A DNA stretch of 61,743 bases from DAOMOD01 sp964526035. Its GTDB lineage: Bacteria > Pseudomonadota > Gammaproteobacteria > Xanthomonadales > BPKI01. Under the pieces are notes generated by a model, which had not been told where the DNA came from, made no database searches, and worked only from the letters and a program-made list of their open reading frames with translations. Positions 51,437 to 60,522 of the stretch are shown piece by piece. Made by a program: the position numbers and the translations under genes. Every line of letters starts with the position of its first letter. Positions within the stretch are counted from its first letter, which is position 1. The DNA lies in the NCBI GenBank assembly GCA_964526035.1, contig CAZGKE010000001.1, forward strand, positions 1 to 61,743, read 5' to 3'.

Positions 51437-51442
51437 TACAAT
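51437..51442 (+). promoter_or_regulatory. -10 box upstream of the glutaryl-CoA dehydrogenase gene
   Basis: TACAAT, 33 bases before the ATG, within the phrase CCTACAATA that recurs ahead of the gene at 55063. No clear -35 box. Confidence 0.35.
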
Positions 51443-51475
51443 ATCGGGCTTTATGCCTATTTACCTGGTGAACCC

Positions 51476-52648
51476 ATGCCCGCCGCGCCGCTCAATCCGC
51501 TCGACCTCTACGACATTCGATCCATGCTCAGCGATGAGGAGCAGGCCGTTCAGGACACCGTGGCACGCTTCACCGATGAACGGGTGCTGCCGATCATCGG
51601 TCCCTGCTTCGATGAGGCACGCTTTCCGAAAGAACTGATTCCCGAGATTGCCAGCCTCGGTCTGCTCGGCGCCAGCCTGCCCGAGCAGTACGGCGGCGCC
51701 GGGCTCAATGCGGTCAGCTATGGCCTGATCTGCCAGGAGCTGGAGCGCGGCGATTCCGGCATCCGCAGCTTCGTCTCGGTGCAGAGCTCGCTGTGCATGT
51801 ACCCGATCTATGCCTACGGCAGCGAGGAACAGCGTCTGCGCTGGCTTCCGGACATGGCGGCGGGCAAGGTGATTGGCTGTTTCGGGCTGACCGAGCCGCA
51901 GGGTGGTTCCGACCCCGCCAACATGAAGACCCACGCGAAGAATGACGGCGACGACTGGGTGATCAACGGCGCCAAGATGTGGATCACCAACGGTGGAATC
52001 GCCGACATCGCCATCGTCTGGGCGCAGACCGACGACGGCATCCAGGGATTCATCGTCGAGCGCGGCATGAAGGGCTTTGCCACCCAGGACATCCACCGCA
52101 AGATGTCGCTGCGCGCCTCGATCACCTCTGAGCTGTACTTCGACAACGTACGCGTGCCCGAGGCCAATCGCCTGCCCGACGTCAAGGGCCTGAAGGGTCC
52201 GCTGGGCTGCCTTACGCAGGCGCGCTACGGAATCACCTGGGGACCGATCGGCGCCGCCCAGGCCTGCCTCAAGGAGGCCCTGGACTATTCCAAGGAACGG
52301 ATTCTGTTCGGTCGTCCCACCGCGGCCACGCAGGCGGTGCAGATCAAGCTTGCCGAGATGGCAAGGCGCATCACCATGGCCCAGCTGCTCAGTCTGCACC
52401 TCGGCCGCCTGAAGGACGCTGGAAAGATGCGGCCGACCCAGGTGTCGCTGGCCAAGTGGAACAACTGCCGCATGGCCATCGATATCGCCCGCGAAGCGCG
52501 CGACATTCTCGGCGGTTCCGGGATTACCGTGGAGTATTGCCCCATCCGCCACGGACTCAACCTGGAATCGGTGATCACCTACGAAGGCACCGAGACCGTG
52601 CACCAGCTGGTCGTTGGGCGCGAGCTGACGGGGATCAACGCATTCTGA
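51476..52648 (+). CDS. gcdH: Glutaryl-CoA dehydrogenase
   Basis: A flavin-dependent acyl-CoA dehydrogenase of lysine/tryptophan breakdown; oxidises and decarboxylates glutaryl-CoA to crotonyl-CoA. 390 residues. FAD/substrate motifs GCFGLTEPQGGSDPANMKT and WITNGGIADIAIVWAQ are typical. Catalytic Glu is in VITYEGTETVHQLVVGREL, and the glutaryl-CoA-type end TGINAF is present. No other genes of the pathway lie here; crotonyl-CoA would enter the FadJ-type reactions encoded at 18692-20737. Confidence 0.93.
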   Translation: MPAAPLNPLDLYDIRSMLSDEEQAVQDTVARFTDERVLPIIGPCFDEARFPKELIPEIASLGLLGASLPEQYGGAGLNAVSYGLICQELERGDSGIRSFVSVQSSLCMYPIYAYGSEEQRLRWLPDMAAGKVIGCFGLTEPQGGSDPANMKTHAKNDGDDWVINGAKMWITNGGIADIAIVWAQTDDGIQGFIVERGMKGFATQDIHRKMSLRASITSELYFDNVRVPEANRLPDVKGLKGPLGCLTQARYGITWGPIGAAQACLKEALDYSKERILFGRPTAATQAVQIKLAEMARRITMAQLLSLHLGRLKDAGKMRPTQVSLAKWNNCRMAIDIAREARDILGGSGITVEYCPIRHGLNLESVITYEGTETVHQLVVGRELTGINAF

Positions 52649-52655
52649 GCCACAG

Positions 52656-54995
52656 CTAGGGATCGTCGCGCAACGCTTCGATCCTGGCCAGCTCGGCTTC
52701 AAGGTTGTCGATGGTGCGATGCCGGTCCCCGACGACACGTCGCTTGATGGCCAGGGCATCGTTGATCGTCGCTTCTGCCTCGTCCAGACGCCCGAGTGCG
52801 ATCAGCGCCTTGCCAATACCGCCGAGAATCTCCGAGGTCACCATGTGCTCGCGGTCCCACACCGGCTTCGCCAGCTCCAGCACGCGCTGCTGTTCGGCGA
52901 GCGCATCCTCGGGCTGGCCATTGTCGAGCAGAAAGTTGGCGTGGTTGTGCCGGGCCAGCAGCGTGCGCGGGTGTTCGGCGCCAATGGACGCGGTGAGTCC
53001 CTCCAGGGCGCGCCGGTAATAGGTTCCGGATTCTTCGATCTTGCCCTGCTGGCGAAGCGCACCGCCCAGGTTCGAAACGGCTCCAAGGGTGCTCGAATGC
53101 TCAGGCCCGAAGGTCTTTTCCGAGCCTTCGAGCGCGGCGCGCAATACCGGTTCGGCATCGGCATAGCGACGCGATTGCAGGAGAATGACGGCAAGACTGT
53201 TGCGCAACCGCAGCGTGCGCGGATGCCCGGCGCCGTCGATGGCGATGCGCTCGTCGATGAGCTGGCGAAGCAGCGGCTCGGCCTCATCGAAGCGCTCGAG
53301 GTCGGACAGCACGATGGCCTCGATATAGCGCGCGTTCATCAGCGCGGCGTCGTCGGGCGAGTCCGGTCCGGCGTGCTCGATGTTCGCCGCTGCCAGATGC
53401 AGTGCAGCCAGCGCCTCTTCAAGTCGCCCCAGTTCACGCTGCGCCCAACCCATCGACATCTGCAGGTTGCCGATCAGACGATGCTCATCAGGGTGATGCC
53501 TGAGGGCGCGCGCCAGCGCCTCGGCCGCCACGCGCTCGCCGTCGGCGAACTGGCCGCGGTTGCTGAGCGCATCGGAATACCGACGAGCCTGGTGGAGGGT
53601 CCTGGGATCGTCTGCGCCCAGGAGCGCAGCGCCACGCTCGAATGCCTGTTCGGTGAATTCCACGGCGCGAACGTAATCCCCGAGACTGTCGTAGGTGCCG
53701 CCGATGACGCCCTCGATGTCCACCAGGACCGACGGGTCGAGGTCGCTGCGGCTTCGCGCGCGTTCAGCTGCCTCTTCGAGGATGAGGTTCAGCAGGGCAC
53801 GGTCGTGTCCGCGCGCGCGGTCCGGGTCGACCCCGGTGAGGACGTCGGCCATGAAGTCGGCCATCGCCCGGCTGCGTTGTGCCTCCTGTTCCGCGCGCCA
53901 CATTCCGTGCAGCGCCGCCCCGAGGCCGATCAGCAGCGACAGGACGACCAGGGCGCCGGCGGCAAAGGCGAGCCGGTGGCGTCGCATGAAGCGCGCGCTG
54001 CGATAGAGCGCCGAGGGTGGTACGGAGTCGAGAGCCCTGCTGGCAAGGAAGCGCTCAAGCTCTTCAGCCATGTGCTCGGCAGATTCCAGCCGGTCGCCGC
54101 GCTCCGGTGCCAGCGCCACTCTCAGGAGGTGGCGCAGCTCCCAGGGTATGCCGCGAAGCAGGGTCATGCGCGGGGCGGGGTCGCTGCCACGCAGCAGACT
54201 GGCGGACAGCGCGCCGTGCAGCTCGGCGGCGGACGGAAATTCCGGACCCAGTGACTTCAACCCCGGTGCCGGCAACAGAAGGCCAAGCAGGATCATCCCC
54301 AGCGCATAGACATCGCTGCGCGTGTCGACGCCCTCCGCGTGACCCTCGGCCTGCTCCGGACTCATGTACATGGCGGTGCCCGCCACCGAATAGCTGCTCG
54401 GTCCCGACTGCGAGGGCTGATCGCCAATGCCTACGGCGATACCGAAATCGATGATCTTGGGTTGCGACAGGCCGTCGACTTCGGTGACCAGCACATTGTT
54501 GGGCTTGAGATCGCGGTGCACCACGCCGCGCTGGTGTGCGTGCTGGACGCCGCGTGCCAGGGCAATCATCAGGCGCAGGCGTTCGCTCAGTGAGGGGTCG
54601 CGTTCCCTGCGCCAGCGCTGCATGGGAACGCCATCGATCCGTTCCATCGCGAAATAGGGAAATCCGTGCGCCGTTCGACCGGCGTCGAAGACCTTGGCGA
54701 TGGCGGGGTGGTCCATGCGCGCCAGCGCCTGGCGCTCGACCTCGAAATAGGCTTCGGCCAATCCGCCCAACAGTTGGCGCTGGATCAGCTTGAGGGCAAC
54801 CTTGCGCTGGATGGGCTCGATCTGCTCGGCAAGCCAGACGTCGCCCATGCCGCCTGCGCCCAGGCGCTCCAGAATGCGGTACGGGCCGACCATGGTGCCT
54901 GGGTCGAAAGTGGAGCCATCGCCGCTCGCTTCGCGCAATTCCGGGAGGTGCGCCGTGCGCTCGTCCTGTGGAGGAGGTGTGGTCTTGTCGCTCAT
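52656..54995 (-). CDS. Transmembrane Ser/Thr protein kinase with C-terminal TPR repeats
   Basis: 779 residues. The PknB-like kinase domain is about 39-318: glycine loop ERLGAGGMGDVW (43-54), K69, catalytic HRDLKPNN (160-167), DFG (183-185) and SPEQA (212-216), all intact, so it should be active. One membrane helix at about 342-363 follows, and then about 400 residues of tetratricopeptide-type repeats (for example ALLGADDPRTLHQARRYSDA, TFGPEHSSTLGAVSNLGGAL), with HP/PEH-type kinesin-light-chain spacing. Head-to-head with the E1 gene. Substrate unknown; the FHA-cyclase two genes away is a candidate partner. Confidence 0.92.
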   Translation of the reverse strand: MSDKTTPPPQDERTAHLPELREASGDGSTFDPGTMVGPYRILERLGAGGMGDVWLAEQIEPIQRKVALKLIQRQLLGGLAEAYFEVERQALARMDHPAIAKVFDAGRTAHGFPYFAMERIDGVPMQRWRRERDPSLSERLRLMIALARGVQHAHQRGVVHRDLKPNNVLVTEVDGLSQPKIIDFGIAVGIGDQPSQSGPSSYSVAGTAMYMSPEQAEGHAEGVDTRSDVYALGMILLGLLLPAPGLKSLGPEFPSAAELHGALSASLLRGSDPAPRMTLLRGIPWELRHLLRVALAPERGDRLESAEHMAEELERFLASRALDSVPPSALYRSARFMRRHRLAFAAGALVVLSLLIGLGAALHGMWRAEQEAQRSRAMADFMADVLTGVDPDRARGHDRALLNLILEEAAERARSRSDLDPSVLVDIEGVIGGTYDSLGDYVRAVEFTEQAFERGAALLGADDPRTLHQARRYSDALSNRGQFADGERVAAEALARALRHHPDEHRLIGNLQMSMGWAQRELGRLEEALAALHLAAANIEHAGPDSPDDAALMNARYIEAIVLSDLERFDEAEPLLRQLIDERIAIDGAGHPRTLRLRNSLAVILLQSRRYADAEPVLRAALEGSEKTFGPEHSSTLGAVSNLGGALRQQGKIEESGTYYRRALEGLTASIGAEHPRTLLARHNHANFLLDNGQPEDALAEQQRVLELAKPVWDREHMVTSEILGGIGKALIALGRLDEAEATINDALAIKRRVVGDRHRTIDNLEAELARIEALRDDP

Positions 54996-55029
54996 GCAGT
55001 GAATGCTGTGCCGGTCCGGTGCAAGTCCC

Positions 55030-55035
55030 TACAAT
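55030..55035 (+). promoter_or_regulatory. -10 box upstream of the fused E1 gene
   Basis: TACAAT, 27 bases before the ATG, in the phrase CCTACAATA shared with 51435-51443. It lies in the 67-base divergent gap with the kinase gene. Confidence 0.35.
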
Positions 55036-55062
55036 AGCCGGATTTTCGGCCCGATCCAGCCC

Positions 55063-57336
55063 ATGTCCGTCCAGCTCACACCGATTCCCGCGCGACGACG
55101 TCAATTCAACCGCGCCCAAGTCGTCGATCAGAATTTCAGCGAATTCGTGCGCGACTACGACGGACCATCGAACGCGCCTCCGCTGGCCGACCATCCCGTG
55201 CTGCCCGGCAGCCTGTGCTCGGCGCGCGATTTTCTGGAGCTGTTGGAATCGCAGCTCATCAGTCGACATCTCGACCTGATGGCGCGCGTTCTGCGCGTGC
55301 AGAACAAGGTCTTCTACACCATTGGCAGCTCCGGCCACGAGGGCAACGCCATGATCGCGCGGCTTACCCGCCACACCGATCCGGCGTTTCTGCATTACCG
55401 CTCCGGAGCCTTCATGGCCGAACGCTTCCGCAAGCTGCCCGGCATGGATCCGGTGATGGACTCGGCGCTTTCCTTCGCCGCCAGCAAGGACGACCCTGCA
55501 TCCGGTGGCCGACACAAGGTGTGGGGTTCCAAACCACTTTGGGTGCTGCCGCAGACTTCGACCATCGCCAGCCACCTGCCGAAGGCGCTGGGCACCGCAC
55601 TCGCCATCGAACAGGCCAGACGCATCGGTCACTCGCTGCCGGTCCCTGAAGACAGCATCGTCGTCTGTTCCTTCGGCGACGCCAGCAGCAATCATGCGAC
55701 GGCCCAGTGCGCCTTCAACGCAGCGCAGTGGACTGCTTACCAGAGGCTCAACGCGCCGATCCTGTTTGTCTGCGAAGACAACGGCATCGGCATTTCGGTC
55801 AAGACGCCGGGGGGCTGGATCGAGCAGAACTTCGCCCATCGACGTGACCTGGACTATTTTCACGCCGATGGTCTCGATCTGGCCGCCGGATACGAACAGG
55901 TGGCGCGCGCCGTGCACCACTGCCGCACGCGTCGCAGACCGACCTTCCTGCACCTGCGTACCACGCGCATCATGGGCCACGCCGGTACCGATTTCGAGAT
56001 CGAGTGGCGATCCATCGAGGAACTCGTCAACGTCGAGTCAAGCGATCCGCTGTTGCGCTCGGCCGAGATTGCCCTGGTATCGGGGCTGTTCGACAAGGAC
56101 ACGCTGCTGGAACGCTACGAGGAGATCCGCCGCCGCTGCTTTGCTGCCGCCGAGGAAGCCGACCAGCGTCCACGACTGGAAACCCTCGAAGATGTGATGG
56201 CGCCACTTGCACCGTACACGGCCGACGCAGTGGCCCGGGAGGCCTCGCGTTTCGACTACCAGGCGCGGCGCGTCGAGGTGTTCGGCGGGGAGGACAATCT
56301 GCCCGAAAAGCAGGCGCCACGACACCTCGCGATTCTCATCAACCAGGCCCTGCACGACCTGTTCTGCAAGTATCCGGAAGCTCTGCTGTTTGGCGAGGAT
56401 GTGGCCCAGAAGGGCGGCGTGTACACGGTGACCAAGGGGCTGCACAAGACCTTCAAAGGCGCACGCATATTCAACACCCTGCTTGACGAGACCACCATCC
56501 TCGGCCTTGCCCAGGGTTTCGCCAATATGGGCATGCTGCCGCTGCCCGAAATCCAGTACCTGGCCTATTTCCACAACGCCTGCGACCAGATCCGCGGTGA
56601 GGCCTGCTCGCTGCAGTTCTTCTCCAACGGCCAGTATCGCAACCCGATGGTGATGCGCATCGCCAGTCTCGGCTACCAGCGAGGGTTTGGCGGACATTTC
56701 CACAACGACAACTCGATCACCGCGCTGCGCGATATTCCCTCGCTGGTGGTTGGCTGCCCTTCGCGTGGCGACGACGCCGCCACCATGCTGCGAACCATGA
56801 TGGCGCTGGCCAAGGTGGACGGCAGGGTCTGCGCCTTTCTCGAACCGATTTCCCTGTACATGGCCAAGGATCTCTACCAGGCTGCTGACGGCCAGTGGCA
56901 GTTCGACTATCCGCCACCCGCGGAGGCGATGACTTTCGGCGCGGGTCGCGTCTATCATCCGGAAGCCTGCGACCTGCTTGTCATCAGCTTCGGCAACGGT
57001 GTTCCGATGAGCCTGCGCGCGGCGCGCAACGTTGCAGAGCGCCATCAGGTCGGCGTACGCGTGCTCGATCTGCGCTGGCTGGTGCCTCTCAACGAGGCCG
57101 AGATCGCGCTGCACGCCGCCCAGTGCAAGGCGGTACTTGTGGTCGATGAGGGCCGTCGCAGCGCGGGAGTCGGAGAGGGAGTACTCACCGCACTGATGGA
57201 GGCAGGCCTCGGTGACAAGCCCGTCAGGCGCGTCGTGGGTGCCGATACGTTTACGCCACTGGCTGGTGCCGCCTTCCTGGTGCTGCCTGGCGAAGACGAT
57301 GTGGTAGCCGCTGCGGAGCAGCTTCTCGATATGTGA
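55063..57336 (+). CDS. Branched-chain 2-oxoacid dehydrogenase E1, alpha and beta fused
   Basis: Decarboxylates 2-oxoacids from Val, Leu and Ile. 757 residues from the ATG at 55063. The alpha half (about 60-400) has FYTIGSSGHEGNAMIARLTR, the ThDP motif from SFGDASSNHA to VCEDNGIGIS (GDA where GDG is usual) and RIMGHAGTD. The beta half (about 420-757) has LLFGEDVAQKGGVYTVTKGL, FNTLLDETTILGLAQGFANM, and DLRWLVPLNE. Both subunits in one chain is a minority arrangement. No E2 or E3 gene adjoins it, so it must use partners made elsewhere (possibly the lpd at 10436). Confidence 0.9.
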   Translation: MSVQLTPIPARRRQFNRAQVVDQNFSEFVRDYDGPSNAPPLADHPVLPGSLCSARDFLELLESQLISRHLDLMARVLRVQNKVFYTIGSSGHEGNAMIARLTRHTDPAFLHYRSGAFMAERFRKLPGMDPVMDSALSFAASKDDPASGGRHKVWGSKPLWVLPQTSTIASHLPKALGTALAIEQARRIGHSLPVPEDSIVVCSFGDASSNHATAQCAFNAAQWTAYQRLNAPILFVCEDNGIGISVKTPGGWIEQNFAHRRDLDYFHADGLDLAAGYEQVARAVHHCRTRRRPTFLHLRTTRIMGHAGTDFEIEWRSIEELVNVESSDPLLRSAEIALVSGLFDKDTLLERYEEIRRRCFAAAEEADQRPRLETLEDVMAPLAPYTADAVAREASRFDYQARRVEVFGGEDNLPEKQAPRHLAILINQALHDLFCKYPEALLFGEDVAQKGGVYTVTKGLHKTFKGARIFNTLLDETTILGLAQGFANMGMLPLPEIQYLAYFHNACDQIRGEACSLQFFSNGQYRNPMVMRIASLGYQRGFGGHFHNDNSITALRDIPSLVVGCPSRGDDAATMLRTMMALAKVDGRVCAFLEPISLYMAKDLYQAADGQWQFDYPPPAEAMTFGAGRVYHPEACDLLVISFGNGVPMSLRAARNVAERHQVGVRVLDLRWLVPLNEAEIALHAAQCKAVLVVDEGRRSAGVGEGVLTALMEAGLGDKPVRRVVGADTFTPLAGAAFLVLPGEDDVVAAAEQLLDM

Positions 57337-57373
57337 AAGGGCGCCGCCCCGTGCCCTGACCGTTCTTTTGTCC

Positions 57374-57379
57374 TATGAT
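57374..57379 (+). promoter_or_regulatory. -10 box very close to the cyclase start
   Basis: TATGAT ends 8 bases before the ATG at 57388, which would place the first transcribed base at or next to the start codon (leaderless message). No clear -35 box. Confidence 0.4.
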
Positions 57380-57387
57380 CGCACCCG

Positions 57388-58302
57388 ATGAGCCATAGTC
57401 AGCCGATCACCATCGTCTTCGCCGACGTCAGCGGCAGCACCAAGCTGTTCGAACAGAAGGGCGATGTCGAGGCGCGTCGCCTCATTGCCGCCATTCTCGA
57501 TGCCATGAGCGGGATCACCCAGAGTCACGGCGGCAAGGTCATCAAGACGATCGGCGACGAGGTGATGTGCACCTTTCCATCGGCGATGCAGGGTGTCGCA
57601 GCGTCCATCGACATGCAGCGACGCATGGCGCGCGACATCAACTTCGTACGCGACAACCTCGCAATCCGCGTCGGACTTCACCACGGTGATGCGCTGATCG
57701 AGGAGAATGATGTCTTCGGTGATGCCGTCAATACCGCCGCGCGCATGGCGGCGCTGGCCAAACGCGAACAGATCGTCACCACAGCCAGCACCTTGAAGGA
57801 CATGACCGCCTCGGGCCAGGTGCGCACGCGCAGCCTGGGCCGCGCCCGTGTCGCCGGAAAGCTGCTTCCGGTCGAGATCAGCGACGTGCTCTGGCAGGAG
57901 GACCTCTCCAACGTCACCACCGTGCAGAGGGCCATTCGTCTCGATGACGGCGGAACCACGGGCGTCAAGCTCACGCTGCGTCATCGCGGCAAGGTGATCG
58001 AGCTCAATGAGAGTTCCGAGCCCTACACCATGGGTCGCGACGCAACAAACACCCTGGTGGTGGATGCCGAGTGGGTCAGCCGCAACCACGCCATGATCGA
58101 ATTCAAGAAGGGCTACTTCATCCTGTCTGATCGCAGCACCAACGGCACCTATGTGAAACTGGGCGAAGACGACGAGCTGAGGCTGCACCGCGACGAGATC
58201 CACCTGCGCAAGTCCGGCACCGTCAGCATGGGGCAGTCTGTCGACGTCAACAAGAACGACGTCCTCTACTTCCAGTGCGACTACGGCGCCGGGGCGCAGT
58301 AG
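57388..58302 (+). CDS. Soluble class III adenylate cyclase with FHA domain
   Basis: 304 residues, no membrane segment. The cyclase domain is about 5-165: metal-binding D13 (FADVSGST) and D57 (KTIGDEVM), adenine-selecting K53 and D108 (ENDVFGDAVN), and transition-state N115 and R119 (VNTAARM). With the Lys/Asp pair it should make cAMP rather than cGMP. The FHA domain (about 200-290) has YTMGRD, VSRNHAMIEF and DRSTNGTYV, an intact phosphothreonine pocket. It follows the E1 gene by 51 bases, and a Ser/Thr kinase lies just beyond that gene. Confidence 0.93.
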   Translation: MSHSQPITIVFADVSGSTKLFEQKGDVEARRLIAAILDAMSGITQSHGGKVIKTIGDEVMCTFPSAMQGVAASIDMQRRMARDINFVRDNLAIRVGLHHGDALIEENDVFGDAVNTAARMAALAKREQIVTTASTLKDMTASGQVRTRSLGRARVAGKLLPVEISDVLWQEDLSNVTTVQRAIRLDDGGTTGVKLTLRHRGKVIELNESSEPYTMGRDATNTLVVDAEWVSRNHAMIEFKKGYFILSDRSTNGTYVKLGEDDELRLHRDEIHLRKSGTVSMGQSVDVNKNDVLYFQCDYGAGAQ

Positions 58303-58345
58303 TCGACTGCACTCTCCAGGTCGCGGCGCGTCCCGTCGCAACTAT

Positions 58346-59251
58346 TCATTCACGGTCGTAGCCGTGGAAAGTCTGCAGCATGGCCTCGGCACCCTCGTAC
58401 TCCGCGGCACTGGCCGCTTCGAAACGGGAAACACGCAGTTCGTGGAGGATTTCATAGAGCGTCGGATCCTCGTCGATCTTGTCGTGCAACAGCAACAACG
58501 CATCGCGAACCTTGATGCGCACGTCCTCGGGCACATGCGGAGAAGCAGAAACAGCCGCCCCGGCAATATCTTCTGACTCGGCGATTGCCACGAGATCCGG
58601 ATACTCCTGGTTCAATGCACGCGGCACCATGGCGCCCGTTGCTTCTCCGGCATGCACCATTTCGACGCCATCGCGCCAGGAAGCGGCGAAGGTCATGATC
58701 TCCGGTTGGGCGATGGGGTTGCTGAAGATCTGCAGAAGGACGGCGAAGCCCATGCTTGGAGCGGGCATGCTCACGACGTTCTGACCGATGAGGCCGCTGA
58801 CGCCGCGCTCGGCTTCGGCAGCAGGCACGAGAAGCGTGTAGCTGCTCGGCTCCGCGGTCCGCACCAGGGGTGTGAACCCGAAGCGCTGGATCCGGTAGTC
58901 GGTGAAGTGGGCCTCCTCGAACACGAAGTCCACGCCCTCATTGCGCCTCAGGTCACGCCAGTAAAAATGGAAATTGCGCGACGTCTGCAGCGAAATATCA
59001 AGTCCGGTTTCGCTGCGCAGATAGTTGATCAGCGGCTGATACACATCGGTGGCGCGCGCCGGATCGTAGATGGGCTCAACCAACAGCGTGTAGCTCTGCG
59101 CACGCGCCGGGCCGGGCGCAGCGCAATAGAGCAATACCACGGCCACAATGATCGCTGCCGCGAAGCGTGACCTCAAGTGCGCAGGATCCACGGCCGTGGA
59201 ATCAACGCGGCACTTGGCGAAGTCATTCATCGCCTTCCTGGTGCTGGACAT
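58346..59251 (-). CDS. PhnD-like periplasmic substrate-binding protein
   Basis: 301 residues from the ATG at 59249-59251, with GAGG ten bases upstream; GTG 59288-59290 and ATG 59228-59230 are alternatives. A long N-terminus precedes the hydrophobic signal (about 28-50, FAAAIIVAVVLLYCAAPGPA, ending near ARAQ). The body matches the phosphate/phosphonate-binding PhnD-like family: EPIYDPARATDVYQPLINYL, a short-chain segment with FVFEEAHFTDYRI, and GLIGQNVVSMPAPSM. No permease or ATPase gene is beside it, so it may serve as a sensor rather than a transporter subunit. Convergent with the cyclase gene. Confidence 0.75.
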   Translation of the reverse strand: MSSTRKAMNDFAKCRVDSTAVDPAHLRSRFAAAIIVAVVLLYCAAPGPARAQSYTLLVEPIYDPARATDVYQPLINYLRSETGLDISLQTSRNFHFYWRDLRRNEGVDFVFEEAHFTDYRIQRFGFTPLVRTAEPSSYTLLVPAAEAERGVSGLIGQNVVSMPAPSMGFAVLLQIFSNPIAQPEIMTFAASWRDGVEMVHAGEATGAMVPRALNQEYPDLVAIAESEDIAGAAVSASPHVPEDVRIKVRDALLLLHDKIDEDPTLYEILHELRVSRFEAASAAEYEGAEAMLQTFHGYDRE

Positions 59252-59345
59252 TTGAGTTTGCCTCGCATCGGATAGATTGGCTAATAGCACGTGCTGAAGG
59301 TGAATGCCAACGCATGAAGCGTCGCAAATTGTGTCGTCACTTGGC

Positions 59346-60176
59346 TCAGGCGGTCACTTTTCCGTCGCGTGTCAGCAGTACACGATCGCTTTCGAGGTAC
59401 TGACTGAGGACGCATAGAGCCAGCGTTGCGTCGCCGGATACGTGCGCATCGACTACCTCGCCGAGACTGCTGGCTCCTGTGGCATCGACAAGCGTGGCGC
59501 CGGGAGCCAGCACGAAATCAGCGTGTATGAGCTGAGCGCGACGCTTTGCTGCCCCGAGAAAATGCGTCCGCGCGACGATCTCCTGACCGGGATAGCAGCC
59601 CTTGCGCACGCTGAAAGCAGGCAGAGCCTCCAGGCCAAGCATCTGTGGGGTGAACCGGCCGGAAACGGCCTCGCCGATTCTGGGAACTCCCGCGCGCAAC
59701 GCGCTTTCCGTCCAGCTTCCCACATCGCCGTGGTCGCCGGGTTCCTGCAGTTTGTCTGAAAGCAGCAGTGTTCCGGCGCGGGTAGGGGCCTCGTTGAGCA
59801 CGATTCCCCTGGCGGTCGCCTGATGTGACCAGGGTGGCAGCTCCGATACCTCGGAATCCGCACTCGCCGCGGGGCTACCGAACACGCGAACCGCGCGCAG
59901 TTCGTTGAACTCGACCTTGCTGCGGAAGCGAAAGCCCAGCAGGTGCGCTGCCAATGCCTGGGCACGGGGCAGCGGCTGCAGCAGCCAGAAGCGCTCGTCG
60001 TCCAGGCGCAGCAGCTGGAACAGGAACAGTACGCGCCCCTTGGCGCTGAGCAGGCCGTTCCACTGCCACCGGCCAGCTGCCAGAGCCGCTACATCGTTCA
60101 TGCCTTGCGCCTGAAGGAAGGCGGCCGCGTCGCGACCCTTCACCTCAAGCACGCTGTATGCGGACAGATTGATCAT
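59346..60176 (-). CDS. ygfZ: Folate-binding Fe-S repair protein YgfZ
   Basis: Helps maintain certain iron-sulfur enzymes with tetrahydrofolate. 276 residues from the ATG at 60174-60176. The defining motif RKGCYPGQEIVARTHFLG near residue 205 holds the conserved Cys and Gln-Glu. The N-terminus (SVLEVKGRDAAAFLQAQGMN) is the aminomethyltransferase-like fold. It is divergent from the succinate dehydrogenase genes, whose SdhB subunit carries Fe-S clusters. Confidence 0.94.
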   Translation of the reverse strand: MINLSAYSVLEVKGRDAAAFLQAQGMNDVAALAAGRWQWNGLLSAKGRVLFLFQLLRLDDERFWLLQPLPRAQALAAHLLGFRFRSKVEFNELRAVRVFGSPAASADSEVSELPPWSHQATARGIVLNEAPTRAGTLLLSDKLQEPGDHGDVGSWTESALRAGVPRIGEAVSGRFTPQMLGLEALPAFSVRKGCYPGQEIVARTHFLGAAKRRAQLIHADFVLAPGATLVDATGASSLGEVVDAHVSGDATLALCVLSQYLESDRVLLTRDGKVTA

Positions 60177-60268
60177 GTTGTCTTCGCAAGAATGGCGGAC
60201 CGTGACCATCGCTCGAAGCACGCTGTGCTTGCCGCTGCGCGAGGGGCATATTACGCTTGATCAGTTTG

Positions 60269-60454
60269 ATGCGACCTGTAGAAATGCAATCCGTTCCCGA
60301 ATCCGCGCCTGTCGACACCGACTTGACCGAGTCTGCTGCGCCCGAACAGCCGTCGCAGACTACCGCGCCTGGCATCGAGATCGGTGGGCCGCCGGGACCG
60401 GAGCCGACGCGGTTCGGCGACTGGGAGCGCAAGGGCCGCTGCATCGATTTCTGA
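60269..60454 (+). CDS. SDHAF4 homologue (DUF1674), succinate dehydrogenase assembly factor
   Basis: 61 residues from the ATG at 60269; an ATG at 60284 is also possible. The N-terminal half is a disordered Pro/Ala/Glu stretch. The last 25 residues carry the DUF1674 signature ending GGPPGPEPTRFGDWERKG then RCIDF. In mitochondria SDHAF4 binds flavinated SdhA and promotes its assembly with SdhB. Here it lies directly ahead of sdhC-sdhD-sdhA, which supports the same job. Confidence 0.88.
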   Translation: MRPVEMQSVPESAPVDTDLTESAAPEQPSQTTAPGIEIGGPPGPEPTRFGDWERKGRCIDF

Positions 60455-60522
60455 TCTTTCTCGCCCGGTCACGCAAACGGCCGGAGCGTGGCGAACGAAA
60501 GCGTCGAGTTCTGGAGAGAAAC

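Noticed and set aside
52719..54254. A 511-codon plus frame inside the kinase TPR region
   Set aside because: Antisense shadow with no similarity; the kinase frame holds all repeats.
54064..55980. A 638-codon minus frame across the kinase and E1 start
   Set aside because: It overlaps two well-supported genes and its translation is arginine-rich noise.
60229..60254. A promoter (TTGCCG with TATTAC) for the SDHAF4-sdh genes
   Set aside because: The spacer is 14 bases and the -35 match is poor, so I did not list it.
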